Virus record (IMG/VR): IMGVR_UViG_3300035703_000424
Location: 1-22,648 of that record
Source: a virus
Length of the DNA stretch: 22,648 nucleotides
Reading direction: 5' to 3' (one strand)
Position 1 is the stretch's first letter. Each line of letters begins with the position of its first letter. Positions 7,566-15,600 of this stretch are shown here, piece after piece. The notes beneath the pieces are model-generated. The model worked only from the letters and a program-made list of their open reading frames with translations, did no database searches and had not been told where the DNA came from. A program made the translations under genes and the position numbers.

Positions 7566-7787
7566 ATGGATATGCAAGTCCTATTCAACATTGTAGTTGG
7601 AGTGGCTGCGTTTTTTGGCGGATGGTCTCTTAACCAGATCACTCGCAGCATTGAGCGGCTGGACAAGGATGTCCGCAACATGCCTTTGACGTATGTAACG
7701 CAATCTCACTACCAACGTGATATCGATGACATCAAGTCGATGTTAGGTAAGATTTTTGACAGGTTGGATGAGAAAGTAGACAAATGA
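7566..7787 (+). CDS. Small one-TM lysis-cassette protein (73 aa)
   Basis: GGAGAGG at 7553-7559 gives a clear ribosome binding site, and the ATG directly follows the previous stop. Residues 5-21 form one hydrophobic segment (VLFNIVVGVAAFFGGW). The remaining 50 residues are polar and helical with alternating Asp, Lys and Arg, including the YQRDIDDIKSMLGKIFDRLD segment, which could form a coiled coil. The gene directly precedes and overlaps the holin-like gene (ATGA). This layout fits a small membrane lysis protein such as a holin partner, antiholin, or a haemolysin XhlA-like or inner-spanin-like protein. Sequence alone does not separate these, and no lipobox protein is seen nearby. Confidence 0.65.
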   Translation: MDMQVLFNIVVGVAAFFGGWSLNQITRSIERLDKDVRNMPLTYVTQSHYQRDIDDIKSMLGKIFDRLDEKVDK

Positions 7788-8251
7788 TGGAAACCCTTCT
7801 CGGCGGCGTTTTTGGGGGTTTGCTTCGGCTTGCCCCAGAGGCGCTTAAGTTCTTTGACCAAAAGAATGAACGCAAGCATGAGCTTGCCATGCTGCAAGCC
7901 GAGATGGAGTTTGCCAAGGTGCGTGGTGAGATTGCCATGCGCCAGACTGAAGCGCAGATGACGATGGCTGAGGTGGACGCCATTAGTGAGGCGTTCAAAG
8001 AGCAGTCTGCTACGGCTCAAGCGGCAGGCAAAGTGGTCGCCGCAATCTCCGCTTTGGTTCGCCCGTTTGTAACGTACTTGTTTGTACTCGCTTACGCTGC
8101 CGTCAAGGTAGCTGCGTTCCTGATTGCCCTAGAGCAGAACGGGGATTGGAAGCAAGTCCTAACGTCCATGTGGGGCGTAGACGATATGGCAGTACTCAAT
8201 ATGATCCTGTCGTTCTGGTTTGTCGGCAGAGTTTATGAGCGAACTCGGTAA
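7784..8251 (+). CDS. Holin-like protein, resembling the GTA 3-TM holin family (155 aa)
   Basis: The ATG at 7784 overlaps the previous stop; a second ATG at 7787 is equally possible. The N-terminus (LLGGVFGGLLRLAPEALKFF) is amphipathic and is followed by a long charged helix (residues 25-80, rich in Glu, Gln, Lys and Met). Two hydrophobic segments follow at about 95-116 (FVTYLFVLAYAAVKVAAFLI) and 134-149 (DMAVLNMILSFWFVG), separated by a GDWKQVL turn. The R93-P94 before the first, and the final F-W-F-V-G-R, match the family named for gene-transfer-agent release holins. It would open the inner membrane for the lysozyme encoded next, whose start lies inside this gene's last 17 bases. Confidence 0.75.
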   Translation: MMETLLGGVFGGLLRLAPEALKFFDQKNERKHELAMLQAEMEFAKVRGEIAMRQTEAQMTMAEVDAISEAFKEQSATAQAAGKVVAAISALVRPFVTYLFVLAYAAVKVAAFLIALEQNGDWKQVLTSMWGVDDMAVLNMILSFWFVGRVYERTR

Positions 8252-8690
8252 GGCTGTTGGAATAGCCGCCGAGCTTTGCCGACACTTCGAGGGCTTTAGA
8301 AGCAAGCCATATATCTGCCCTGCCGGATATCCAACCATCGGCTACGGAACAGTCTGGAAGCCTGATGGCACGCGGGTCACGATGGAAGATGCCCCCATCT
8401 CCAAAGCTATAGCAGAGGAGTGGTTGGTTGGTGAACTGCGGAACAATTACTTGGCTGGAGTTCTCAAGGCTTCTCCTGCGCTAATAGCGTATCCAGAAGC
8501 TCTTGGAGCGATGGCTGACTTTGCCTACAACCTTGGCGTGGCAAGATACCGCTCTAGCACATTGCGGCGTAAGATTAACGCTGGCGATTGGGATGGAGCC
8601 AAGATTCAGTTAATGAGGTGGACTAAGGCTGGCGGCAGAGAACTGCCCGGCCTAGTTCGCAGGCGAAAGGCTGAAGCAGTCTTTCTTTAA
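8235..8690 (+). CDS. Endolysin, glycoside hydrolase 24 type lysozyme (151 aa)
   Basis: I chose the ATG at 8235, which overlaps the holin gene by 17 bases; an in-frame TTG at 8220 would add only five residues. The catalytic region reads FEGFRSKPYICPAGYPTIGY. It carries E19, C28 and T34 in the E-8-C-5-T spacing known for phage lysozymes, where the middle residue is Asp or Cys. Further family features are DFAYNLGVARYRSSTLRRKI and the closing LPGLVRRRKAEA. The enzyme should cut the glycan backbone of peptidoglycan. No secretion signal or N-terminal anchor stands out, so export through the holin is the likely route. The length is typical for a T4/P22-like lysozyme without an extra binding domain. 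Confidence 0.92.
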   Translation: MSELGKAVGIAAELCRHFEGFRSKPYICPAGYPTIGYGTVWKPDGTRVTMEDAPISKAIAEEWLVGELRNNYLAGVLKASPALIAYPEALGAMADFAYNLGVARYRSSTLRRKINAGDWDGAKIQLMRWTKAGGRELPGLVRRRKAEAVFL

Positions 8691-8703
8691 CACCAGTTTA
8701 GTT

Positions 8704-8709
8704 GGAGGA
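8704..8709 (+). promoter_or_regulatory. Strong ribosome binding site before the 609-residue virion gene
   Basis: GGAGGA lies three bases before the ATG at 8713, in the 22-base gap after the endolysin. It is the closest match to the full Shine-Dalgarno consensus in the window, and marks the restart of virion protein synthesis after the lysis cassette. Confidence 0.65.
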
Positions 8710-8712
8710 TAG

Positions 8713-10542
8713 ATGGCCTTAACGAAGCCGAAATTTCAGCCTGGTGTGAACAAGGAAGGCACTGAGTACACCGCTGATGGCTCATGGTTCGATTCGGATA
8801 AGATTCGATTTCGGCAAGGCAGGCCAGAAAAGATAGGCGGCTGGCAGAAGTATTTGCCAAACTCATTTCTTGGAACTTGCCGATCCATATTTGACTGGGC
8901 CACTAATGGGTTTACGGATTACGTAGGCTTTGGAACTACGTACAAGTTTTACGTTAATCAGGGCAGCGCGTATTACGACATAACCCCGATACGAAAAACC
9001 GTAAGCCCGATGGTAAACAACCCGTTTACCAGTGGAGCAGCTGGCTCAACTTTAGTTACGGTGTCTGATAACAACCACGGGTGCGTTATCAACGACTTTG
9101 TGACTTTTAGTGGAGCCGTTGGATTCGACGGCATACCCGCTGGCGATCTGAATAAAGAGCATCAGGTTATTCAAGTTGTTAACCCAAACTCTTACGTTAT
9201 TCAGGTTGCAACGGGCTGCTCGGCAGGCTCCATATCAGGAGGCGGTGCAGCCGTAACTGCCGCCTATCAGATTAACGTCGGCCTTGATATTTATGTCTCC
9301 AGCACTGGATGGGGCGTAGGCTCGTTTGGCTCTGGCGGGTGGGGATCATCCAGTCCAATCACTGCCTCGTCTCAGTTGCGGTTGTGGTCTCAGGATAACT
9401 ACGGAAACGATCTGATATTCAATGTCAGAGGCGGCGGCGTTTATTACTGGGACGAAAGCGCAGGAACTAACACCAGAGGGGTTGACCTCTCTTCTGTATC
9501 CGGGGCATCCGACGCGCCAGTTGCAGCAACGCAAATTATGGTTAGTGAGAACGCTGGCCAAGTATTGGCGTTTGGATGCAATCCAATAGGCAGCACTTCA
9601 ATTGACCCCCTGCTGGTTCGCTGGTCCAAATCTGATAGCCCGGTGGTGTGGACTCCAACATCGACAAATGATGCCGGCGGACAACTCTTAAGCGCAGGCT
9701 CCTACATTGTTGCAGCCCAGAAAACGAAACAGGAAGTTTTGATTTTTACCGATGCTGGCATTTACAGCATGAGGTATGTCGGCTCTCCATTTGTGTATTC
9801 GTTTTCGCTTGTTTCGGACAGCTATACTTCGCTATCGCCGGGGGCAGTTTCCGAAGCAAATGGCGTTGTCTACTTCATGGATCAAGGCGGCTTTTACTTG
9901 TACAACGGAGCCGTACAGACTATGGATTGCACGGTATTGGCTTATGTGTTTTCAGACATAAACATAAACCAAGCCTATAAGATATTCTCGGCCACAAACT
10001 CCAGCTTCTCTGAAGTTACTTGGTACTACCCGTCCTCAGACTCGACAGAGGTCAATCGGTATGTAACCTATAACTACAAGGAAAACCTCTGGTACATCGG
10101 AACGATGGAGCGGACTGCCTACTACGAGTCCAACATCAAGAACTTCCCGATCGCTGCTGGCAAATCCGGTGGCAACAATTACCTGTATAGACACGAAATT
10201 GGCTATGATGCTGATGGAAGCCCGCTTACGGCTTACATTGAATCGGGCAGTTTGGAACTCGACCCGGGTCAGAGGTTTATGTTTATGTCGCGGATTATCC
10301 CCGACTTTAAGTTCAGAGGAACTACCAGTACGAATATGGTAAGCCTGATCATTAAGGGCAAGGACTACCCGCTGCAAAACCTCAATACGAAATCGACCTC
10401 TACGGTAGGCTCTTCGACTGACCAAGTTTTCGTTAGAAACAGGATGCGTCAGGCCGCTATTAGAGTTGAAAGTACTGGCCTTGGGTACGGATGGCGATTA
10501 GGCGATCTGCGTTTTGACATCAGATCGGATGGTCAACGGTAA
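8713..10542 (+). CDS. Large virion protein, putative tail nozzle / DNA-stabilising protein (609 aa)
   Basis: The protein opens ALTKPKFQPGVNKEGTEY and continues WFDSDKIRFRQGRPEKIGGW, a start I recall from conserved structural proteins of environmental short-tailed phages. The body is almost all beta strand: a Trp-Gly patch near residues 200-216 (STGWGVGSFGSGGWGSSS), then repeated strand pairs with YYWD, FTDAGIYSMRYVG and GVVYFMDQGGFYLYNG. This suits a propeller or ring-shaped tail protein. P22 gp10-like packaged-DNA stabilisation proteins and T7 gp12-like nozzles have this size and character, and either label is inference. The C-terminal part (LGYGWRLGDLRFDIRSD) is a typical closing strand set. 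Its TAA overlaps the next ATG. Confidence 0.68.
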   Translation: MALTKPKFQPGVNKEGTEYTADGSWFDSDKIRFRQGRPEKIGGWQKYLPNSFLGTCRSIFDWATNGFTDYVGFGTTYKFYVNQGSAYYDITPIRKTVSPMVNNPFTSGAAGSTLVTVSDNNHGCVINDFVTFSGAVGFDGIPAGDLNKEHQVIQVVNPNSYVIQVATGCSAGSISGGGAAVTAAYQINVGLDIYVSSTGWGVGSFGSGGWGSSSPITASSQLRLWSQDNYGNDLIFNVRGGGVYYWDESAGTNTRGVDLSSVSGASDAPVAATQIMVSENAGQVLAFGCNPIGSTSIDPLLVRWSKSDSPVVWTPTSTNDAGGQLLSAGSYIVAAQKTKQEVLIFTDAGIYSMRYVGSPFVYSFSLVSDSYTSLSPGAVSEANGVVYFMDQGGFYLYNGAVQTMDCTVLAYVFSDININQAYKIFSATNSSFSEVTWYYPSSDSTEVNRYVTYNYKENLWYIGTMERTAYYESNIKNFPIAAGKSGGNNYLYRHEIGYDADGSPLTAYIESGSLELDPGQRFMFMSRIIPDFKFRGTTSTNMVSLIIKGKDYPLQNLNTKSTSTVGSSTDQVFVRNRMRQAAIRVESTGLGYGWRLGDLRFDIRSDGQR

Positions 10543-10790
10543 TGGCTGGCCGCATACCGCTTACGCTTCCAGTTGCCACCGCGCTTTATGACCCATTCAA
10601 TGAGTCGTTGACGCGAAGAACTCTGGAGCTTGAAATACAGGAGCTTCGCTCTGAGGTTTACAGAGCCAAGACCCAAGGTGACAGCGTAGGCAGCCTTGCC
10701 ATGAAGCGTTTCCAGTTCTTGCCGCTCTATCCCTCTCAGCAGCAAACGAACAATGTCAGTGCTTGGCTTGGCGGCTGGGGGAGCTGCTAA
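10542..10790 (+). CDS. Small phage protein with a helical core (82 aa)
   Basis: The start overlaps the stop of the nozzle-like gene and the stop overlaps the next start, both as TAATG, which indicates coupled translation. Residues 20-45 (NESLTRRTLELEIQELRSEV) form an amphipathic helix with possible coiled-coil spacing. The C-terminus is aromatic and Gly/Trp rich (SAWLGGWGSC), like the Trp-Gly patches of neighbouring virion proteins. No signal peptide, membrane segment or enzyme motif is present. I do not recognise a named family. A minor virion or assembly role is suggested only by its place between two structural genes. Confidence 0.68.
   Translation: MAGRIPLTLPVATALYDPFNESLTRRTLELEIQELRSEVYRAKTQGDSVGSLAMKRFQFLPLYPSQQQTNNVSAWLGGWGSC
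10777..10783 (+). promoter_or_regulatory. Ribosome binding site that decides the 10790 start
   Basis: GGGGGAG lies six bases before the ATG at 10790. It favours this start over the in-frame ATG at 10763, which lies inside the previous gene. Confidence 0.6.
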
Positions 10791-11125
10791 TGGCCTTCCA
10801 GAACATTACAGGCCTTAAGCTCGGGCAGGCAGCCATCACTACGTCATATACGACGCTGTATACGGTTCCTGCATCCACAAGGGCCTACGTCAAGGACATG
10901 GATATCTGCAACACGACAGGCTCTCCTATTGGCGTCTACGTGTCTCTAGTGCCTTCGGCTGGGACAGCCAGTGCCAGCAACGCCATCCTCTACAACGCCT
11001 CACTGCCTGCCTACAGCACGCTGCAGTGGTGCGGGATGCAGATACTCAATGCTGGCGATACGATCCAAGTGAAGGCGTCAGCTACCGGATGCACGATATC
11101 GGCTAGCGGCGGAGAAGCCCTGTGA
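10790..11125 (+). CDS. Beta-rich virion protein, first of a paralogous pair (111 aa)
   Basis: The ATG at 10790 overlaps the previous stop. The protein reads as a small beta sandwich: KLGQAAITTSYTTLYTVPA, then DICNTTGSPIGVYV, then a TLQWCGMQILNAGDTIQV pair and KASATG. The protein encoded at 12344 has exactly the same length and shares LGQA, LY-x-VPA, CNT-x-x-SP, TL, GM-x-LN-x-x-D and V-x-ASAT in the same order, so the two are paralogues. They flank the 406-residue gene. Such modules resemble small decoration or fibre-head subunits, but no specific family is claimed. The stop overlaps the following GTG. Confidence 0.78.
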   Translation: MAFQNITGLKLGQAAITTSYTTLYTVPASTRAYVKDMDICNTTGSPIGVYVSLVPSAGTASASNAILYNASLPAYSTLQWCGMQILNAGDTIQVKASATGCTISASGGEAL

Positions 11126-12342
11126 TTTCGGTATATCCAAAAGGCAGTCAAGAAGTTTTCTACGGCGGCACGACGCTAGATGCGTTTGGCCGATTAAGGA
11201 CTTCTAGTCCTTATACGCTGTTTGACAGCCAGAACCGATACGCTAAAGACCCGCAGTTCTCAGAATCCACATCGGGTTCTGGAACAGTCACGTTCCTCTC
11301 TAATGAGTCAGCCGTCAAAATGGAAGTGACGTCGGCATCTGGGGACGAGGTTGTTAGGCAGACAAAGCGAGTCTTTCCGTATCAGCCGGGCAAGTCTTTG
11401 TTGATTCTAGCCACCTTCACGATGGCGGCTGGTGAAGCCAACTTGCGCCAAAGGGTCGGGTACTTCAATACAAACAACGGCGTCTTCTTCCAGCAGAAAG
11501 ACGATGTTCTCTCTTTCGTTGTCAGAACCTATACGAGCGGCACTGTAAGCGATGCAAGGATTGTCAATCAATCCAGTTGGAACGGGGACAAGCTGGATGG
11601 CACTGGTCCTAGTGGCGTCACTCTGGATGAAACCAAGACGCAAATCCTATTTATGGATTTTGAATGGCTTGGCGTTGGCTCGGTTCGATGCGGTTTCGTC
11701 ATCGATGGCAAATACATTGTGGCTCACACATTTAACAATGCCAACTCGCTGACAGAAGTCTATATGCAGACAGCGATACTGCCGCTTCGTTACGAAATAA
11801 CGAACACTGGCGCTATATCGGGAACCAAGAGCATGAAGCAAATATGCTCTTCTGTTGCAAGCGAGGGCGGTTACGAGCAACGCTCTCAATTAACATGGGC
11901 TAGAGAGACAACTGCCACCACAGGAATCGGGACTTCTTTTTACCCGCTGGTTTCCATTCAGCTCAAGTCCACCAACCTCGGCGCTGTTGTCATCCCGAAC
12001 GGCTACTCATTTATGCCGACTTCAGCCTCAGACTATTTCGAAGTGGCGTTAATTAAAAACCCGACATTGACTGGGGCTTCATTTAGCAGTCTCTCTACGA
12101 ACGTAGAGTTCGACACTGCCGCCACATCAATGGCTGGCGGAGATATTGTAAAGCTGGATTACACCTCTTCTGGAGTGTTGTCATCAACGCCATTCAACGA
12201 AATCTCCTCATACAACTTCGATCTCCAACTTGGTGTAACCCTAGCAAACGTCAGCGACATATACACGCTGGCAGTTAGGCTTATCACTGGAACAGGGGAT
12301 GGAATCGGCGCAATGTCTTACTGGGATTTAACAGACCCTTAA
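11122..12342 (+). CDS. Virion structural protein (406 aa)
   Basis: Translation starts at the GTG at 11122, which overlaps the previous stop (GTGA) and has GGAGAA at 11111-11116. The N-terminus carries a conserved DAFGRLRTSSPYTLFDS motif, which I recall from structural proteins of environmental phages. A beta-rich core follows (SLLILATFTMAAGEANLRQ, VGYFNTNNGVFFQQ, WLGVGSVRCGFVIDGKYIVA), looking like a lectin-type jelly-roll sandwich. The C-terminal part ends GIGAMSYWDLTDP. No catalytic motif is evident. Together with the two 111-residue paralogues on either side it may form one surface or tail-tip assembly. An intragenic dyad at 11195-11213 lies near its start. Confidence 0.75.
   Translation: MISVYPKGSQEVFYGGTTLDAFGRLRTSSPYTLFDSQNRYAKDPQFSESTSGSGTVTFLSNESAVKMEVTSASGDEVVRQTKRVFPYQPGKSLLILATFTMAAGEANLRQRVGYFNTNNGVFFQQKDDVLSFVVRTYTSGTVSDARIVNQSSWNGDKLDGTGPSGVTLDETKTQILFMDFEWLGVGSVRCGFVIDGKYIVAHTFNNANSLTEVYMQTAILPLRYEITNTGAISGTKSMKQICSSVASEGGYEQRSQLTWARETTATTGIGTSFYPLVSIQLKSTNLGAVVIPNGYSFMPTSASDYFEVALIKNPTLTGASFSSLSTNVEFDTAATSMAGGDIVKLDYTSSGVLSSTPFNEISSYNFDLQLGVTLANVSDIYTLAVRLITGTGDGIGAMSYWDLTDP
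11195..11213. repeat. 8-bp inverted repeat, first copy of a shared dyad
   Basis: TAAGGACT and AGTCCTTA flank TCT. The inner 7-bp arms are the same as those of the dyad at 18514-18530. It lies 73 bases into the 406-residue gene, with no T-run after it. Confidence 0.55.
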
Positions 12343-12343
12343 T

Positions 12344-12679
12344 ATGGCAGACTCAATCAAAGTACTTGGTCAGGCTTCTCCCGCCGCCACGACATCAGCA
12401 GACCTGTATGTTGTGCCTGCTGAAGCGCAGGCCACTATCAGCAGCATTACGGTTTGCAACACTGGCTCTTCGCCAGTCACGATCCGCATTTCTGTGGCAG
12501 TGGCTAATGCTGCCGACAGCACAAAGCAATACATCTACTACGACTATGTGATCGGCGCGAAAGATACGCTGCTGGTCGTCATCGGAATGACCCTGAACGA
12601 GACTGACAGGGTTCGGGTTTATGCCAGCGCAACGAATGTGGCTTTCAACATATTCGGCGTTGAAACTTCGAGAGAGTAA
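12344..12679 (+). CDS. Beta-rich virion protein, second of a paralogous pair (111 aa)
   Basis: The ATG comes one base after the previous stop. The sequence runs KVLGQASPAATTSADLYVVP, then ITVCNTGSSPVTIRISV, then YIYYDYVIGAKDTLLVV, and GMTLNETDRVRVYASAT. All the landmarks of the protein encoded at 10790 recur in the same order and the length is identical, so this is a diverged paralogue. The Cys of the CNT motif is retained, but the Trp-Cys of the first copy (QWCGM) is replaced here by VVIGM. Its role is presumably a small surface or fibre-head subunit. The stop is five bases before the next gene, whose binding site GAGAGAG overlaps this gene's end. Confidence 0.78.
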   Translation: MADSIKVLGQASPAATTSADLYVVPAEAQATISSITVCNTGSSPVTIRISVAVANAADSTKQYIYYDYVIGAKDTLLVVIGMTLNETDRVRVYASATNVAFNIFGVETSRE

Positions 12680-12684
12680 TCAAG

Positions 12685-15600
12685 ATGCCCAACCAGACGA
12701 TGCAAGGACTTGCCGGGATATTGGCTGAGCAGGGTCGCTATGGCGACACCATGCTGATGCACGTCGCTCCGAGCGAAGTGAAATACCTTGCCGACTTGGG
12801 CGGCATTACTGAAAACCCGATGACGGGGTTGCCGGAGGCATTTAAGTTTAGAGATGTGCTTCCATTCATAGGCTCTGCTTTCCTTGGGCCGGCCTTCAAA
12901 GCAGTGGGATTCTCCCCCGGCGTATCTAGTTTCTTAGCATCGACTGCCTCAACTATGATCGGTGGTGGCAGCCTTGAGAAAGGCATTATGTCTGGCCTTG
13001 TGAGTTCATCGCTTGGCAGACTGGGCCGTAATCTTGCCGCCACGGCTCCAGATGCGGCAGTGGATGCTGCAACTGGGCAGCCTATCGCGGATACTGGCTA
13101 CAAGTTCGGCATCTTCAAGAAGCCAGAGACAGGCACGTTCGGTTCACGATATTCAGAGGCTTTCCAATCGCCTGAGTTCAATCCTATTGAGATGGCGAAG
13201 GTGGCCACTGAAGGCGGCCTCGACAATTTCATGGAGCAACTCCAGAAGCCGGGAGTGCTGTTGCCATTGACAACGGGCCTTGGAGAACTTGCTCGTATCA
13301 ATGCCGAAGAAGATTACATCCGGCAGTACCAGAATTTCTTGACGAGCCAAGCGCAGCGCCGCAAGCAGTTGCAGACTAAATATCCGCAGATCATCCCAAG
13401 TTCAAACCCGTACTACAGACCGGGAATGGCGCGAGGCGGCACTGTGCAGCGTAAGTACGACGGATTCTCATTTGACTCCATCGGATTCGATGAATACGGT
13501 CGAGATGCAATTCTGCCGGAATATGCTATGCCGGTTGGCGTTGGCGGGTTAACTCCGATCGACGAATACGCCGCCCCGAGTGAAGAGTGGTTCTTGTGGT
13601 CAGACGGCACATATAACCGCTTGCCAGAAGGAACCGGCATCCGAACTCCGTACGATCAACTGCCTGACACATATAAGGCGGTCGATGTCCGTGGACAGCA
13701 GCCAGAAGCGGGGCCAGGAGTTCCGCTTGCTGGCGATGATGGCAGTGTTCCGGTTCGCGCAACAACGCCGCTGCCGGAAGAGCTTATCTATAACGCCACT
13801 GTTCCTGAAGTGATGCCAGTGCGTTATGAAGTTGATGAAATAATTGAGCGGCCCCCGCCGGCATCGCCACAAGAAATTGGCCAATCTCAAGAGCTTAATG
13901 TTCCGCAAGTTCTGCCTTCTCCCAGAAGAGATGAGCCTGTCGGCATATTGACGCCGGTTCCTGAAGAGCCGATCTACACTCCCCCTGTGACGCCGGCTGA
14001 TTCTCAGCCTGCTCCGGTGGATGTTAGTAACTTCTTTGTTGCCGGGGCTGATGTCCCGCAAAGCACTGGCTTTAACGAGCAGGCTCTATACGAATTAGGC
14101 GCATTGCTTAGCCAGCCAAAAACAGGCGGTCAGGTTGATGTAGCCAGAAACTTTGCTATCGGGCCGATCTCGGTTGACCCCAATGTTTCTGCAACGGTGT
14201 ACAAGCCGATTGGTCAGCCGACAGTGGAAGAGCCGCCGCAACAAACACTGGCTGATTACGGCCTCACTCAGGCCGAGGCAGATGCTATCGCTGCCAATAT
14301 GAAGCCGCTCTACTCTGACGTAGACACTGCCGCGATGGAAGCCAACTTCTTAGCTGGGCTATCCCCAGAGGAGTTGAAGGGCGTCGAGCAGATGAATGAA
14401 TACAGCAGCTTCCTGAAGAATCGCTTTGACGATATTCGTCAGGCTCTCGCTGCCAAAGATTTCGATAAGGCATTCAAGCTTGCCATCTCTGGCGACGAGC
14501 AATACATAGAGAAGTTCAACCCCGGCGAAATGACGCAGGGCATCTTCACTGCCAATATGATGAGAACTTCAGACATCTCCCAGATGGCTGGGCCGATGAC
14601 TGAAGATGATATTCGCGCCTATTACGAAGCAATGCCTGTCGATAAGGTGATCCCGCTTCTGTACCCCGGCGCGAAAGTGGGCGACTACATCTACACGATA
14701 GACAAGAACGCGGCGATGCAAAAAGACATTGCTGCTCTCAAGGCTTCGGGTGGCGTTGGATATCCCACGGCAGCTGATCAGGTTGGCATGAAGTCAACCA
14801 AGCAGAACCTAACTATCCCGCTGATCACAGTGGCGCTGGCATTTGCTGGTGTGCCATTTGCGCTTGGCGATGCAGTGGCTTCTAGCTCGATTGGTGCGAA
14901 GCTTGGCCTTGCAGGATTAAACAAGGCGGCCACTACGGCGCTTGGCTCTGCCATCATTGGGGCATCTGGCTCCGCCTTGCAGGGCGGCAGCTTCGAGGAT
15001 GCATTGAAGGCCGGCTTGATTGCTGGTGGTCTTAGCTTTATTGCTGAGACTGCATTGGGCGGAATCAAAGATGCCTACAACAACTGGGCATTGGACAATC
15101 TGCCACTCGGTGAGCAAGTCAACAATACACTCGTCACTGTCGCTGATCCCAACACGGTGATCGTGTCGGCAGTAAATCAAGCCAACAGCATTGCTCAAGC
15201 AACGACGCAGGCGGCAGCACAAGTTGCTGCTCAGCAGACAACGCAGCCTGAAGTGAAGGTGACGACTGGCAGAGATGCGATGCAGCCGTCTGCTCCTGTA
15301 ACAACTATTGTCACTCCTCCAGCTGAACCTCTTGTTCAAACCCCACTTGACCAAGTAACAGTAAGAACTGGGCCTGAGACAGCTCAACAGCCGAACGCGC
15401 CTGTAGTTGTTACCCCGCCGCCTGCTCCAGAGCAGCCTGTGGTGCAGACTCCGCTTGACCAAGTAACGGTGAGAACTGGTCCGGAAACAGCGCAGCAGCC
15501 CAATGCTCCTGTTGTTGTCCCGCCGCCAGCGCCTCCGCCTGATGTTGTTCAGCCGCCGCTTGATCAAGTGACGGTGAGAACAGGTCCTGACAAGGGCGAA

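Noticed and set aside
8691-8712. Possible terminator after the endolysin
   Set aside because: The 22-base gap has no stem-loop with a T-run; it holds only the ribosome binding site of the next gene.
13600-14061. Long open frame on the minus strand, and another at 14917-15852
   Set aside because: Both lie opposite the 1432-residue gene. They are Arg, Asn and Ser rich, as expected from reading the complement of Pro/Gly/Val-rich codons, and have no plausible start signals.
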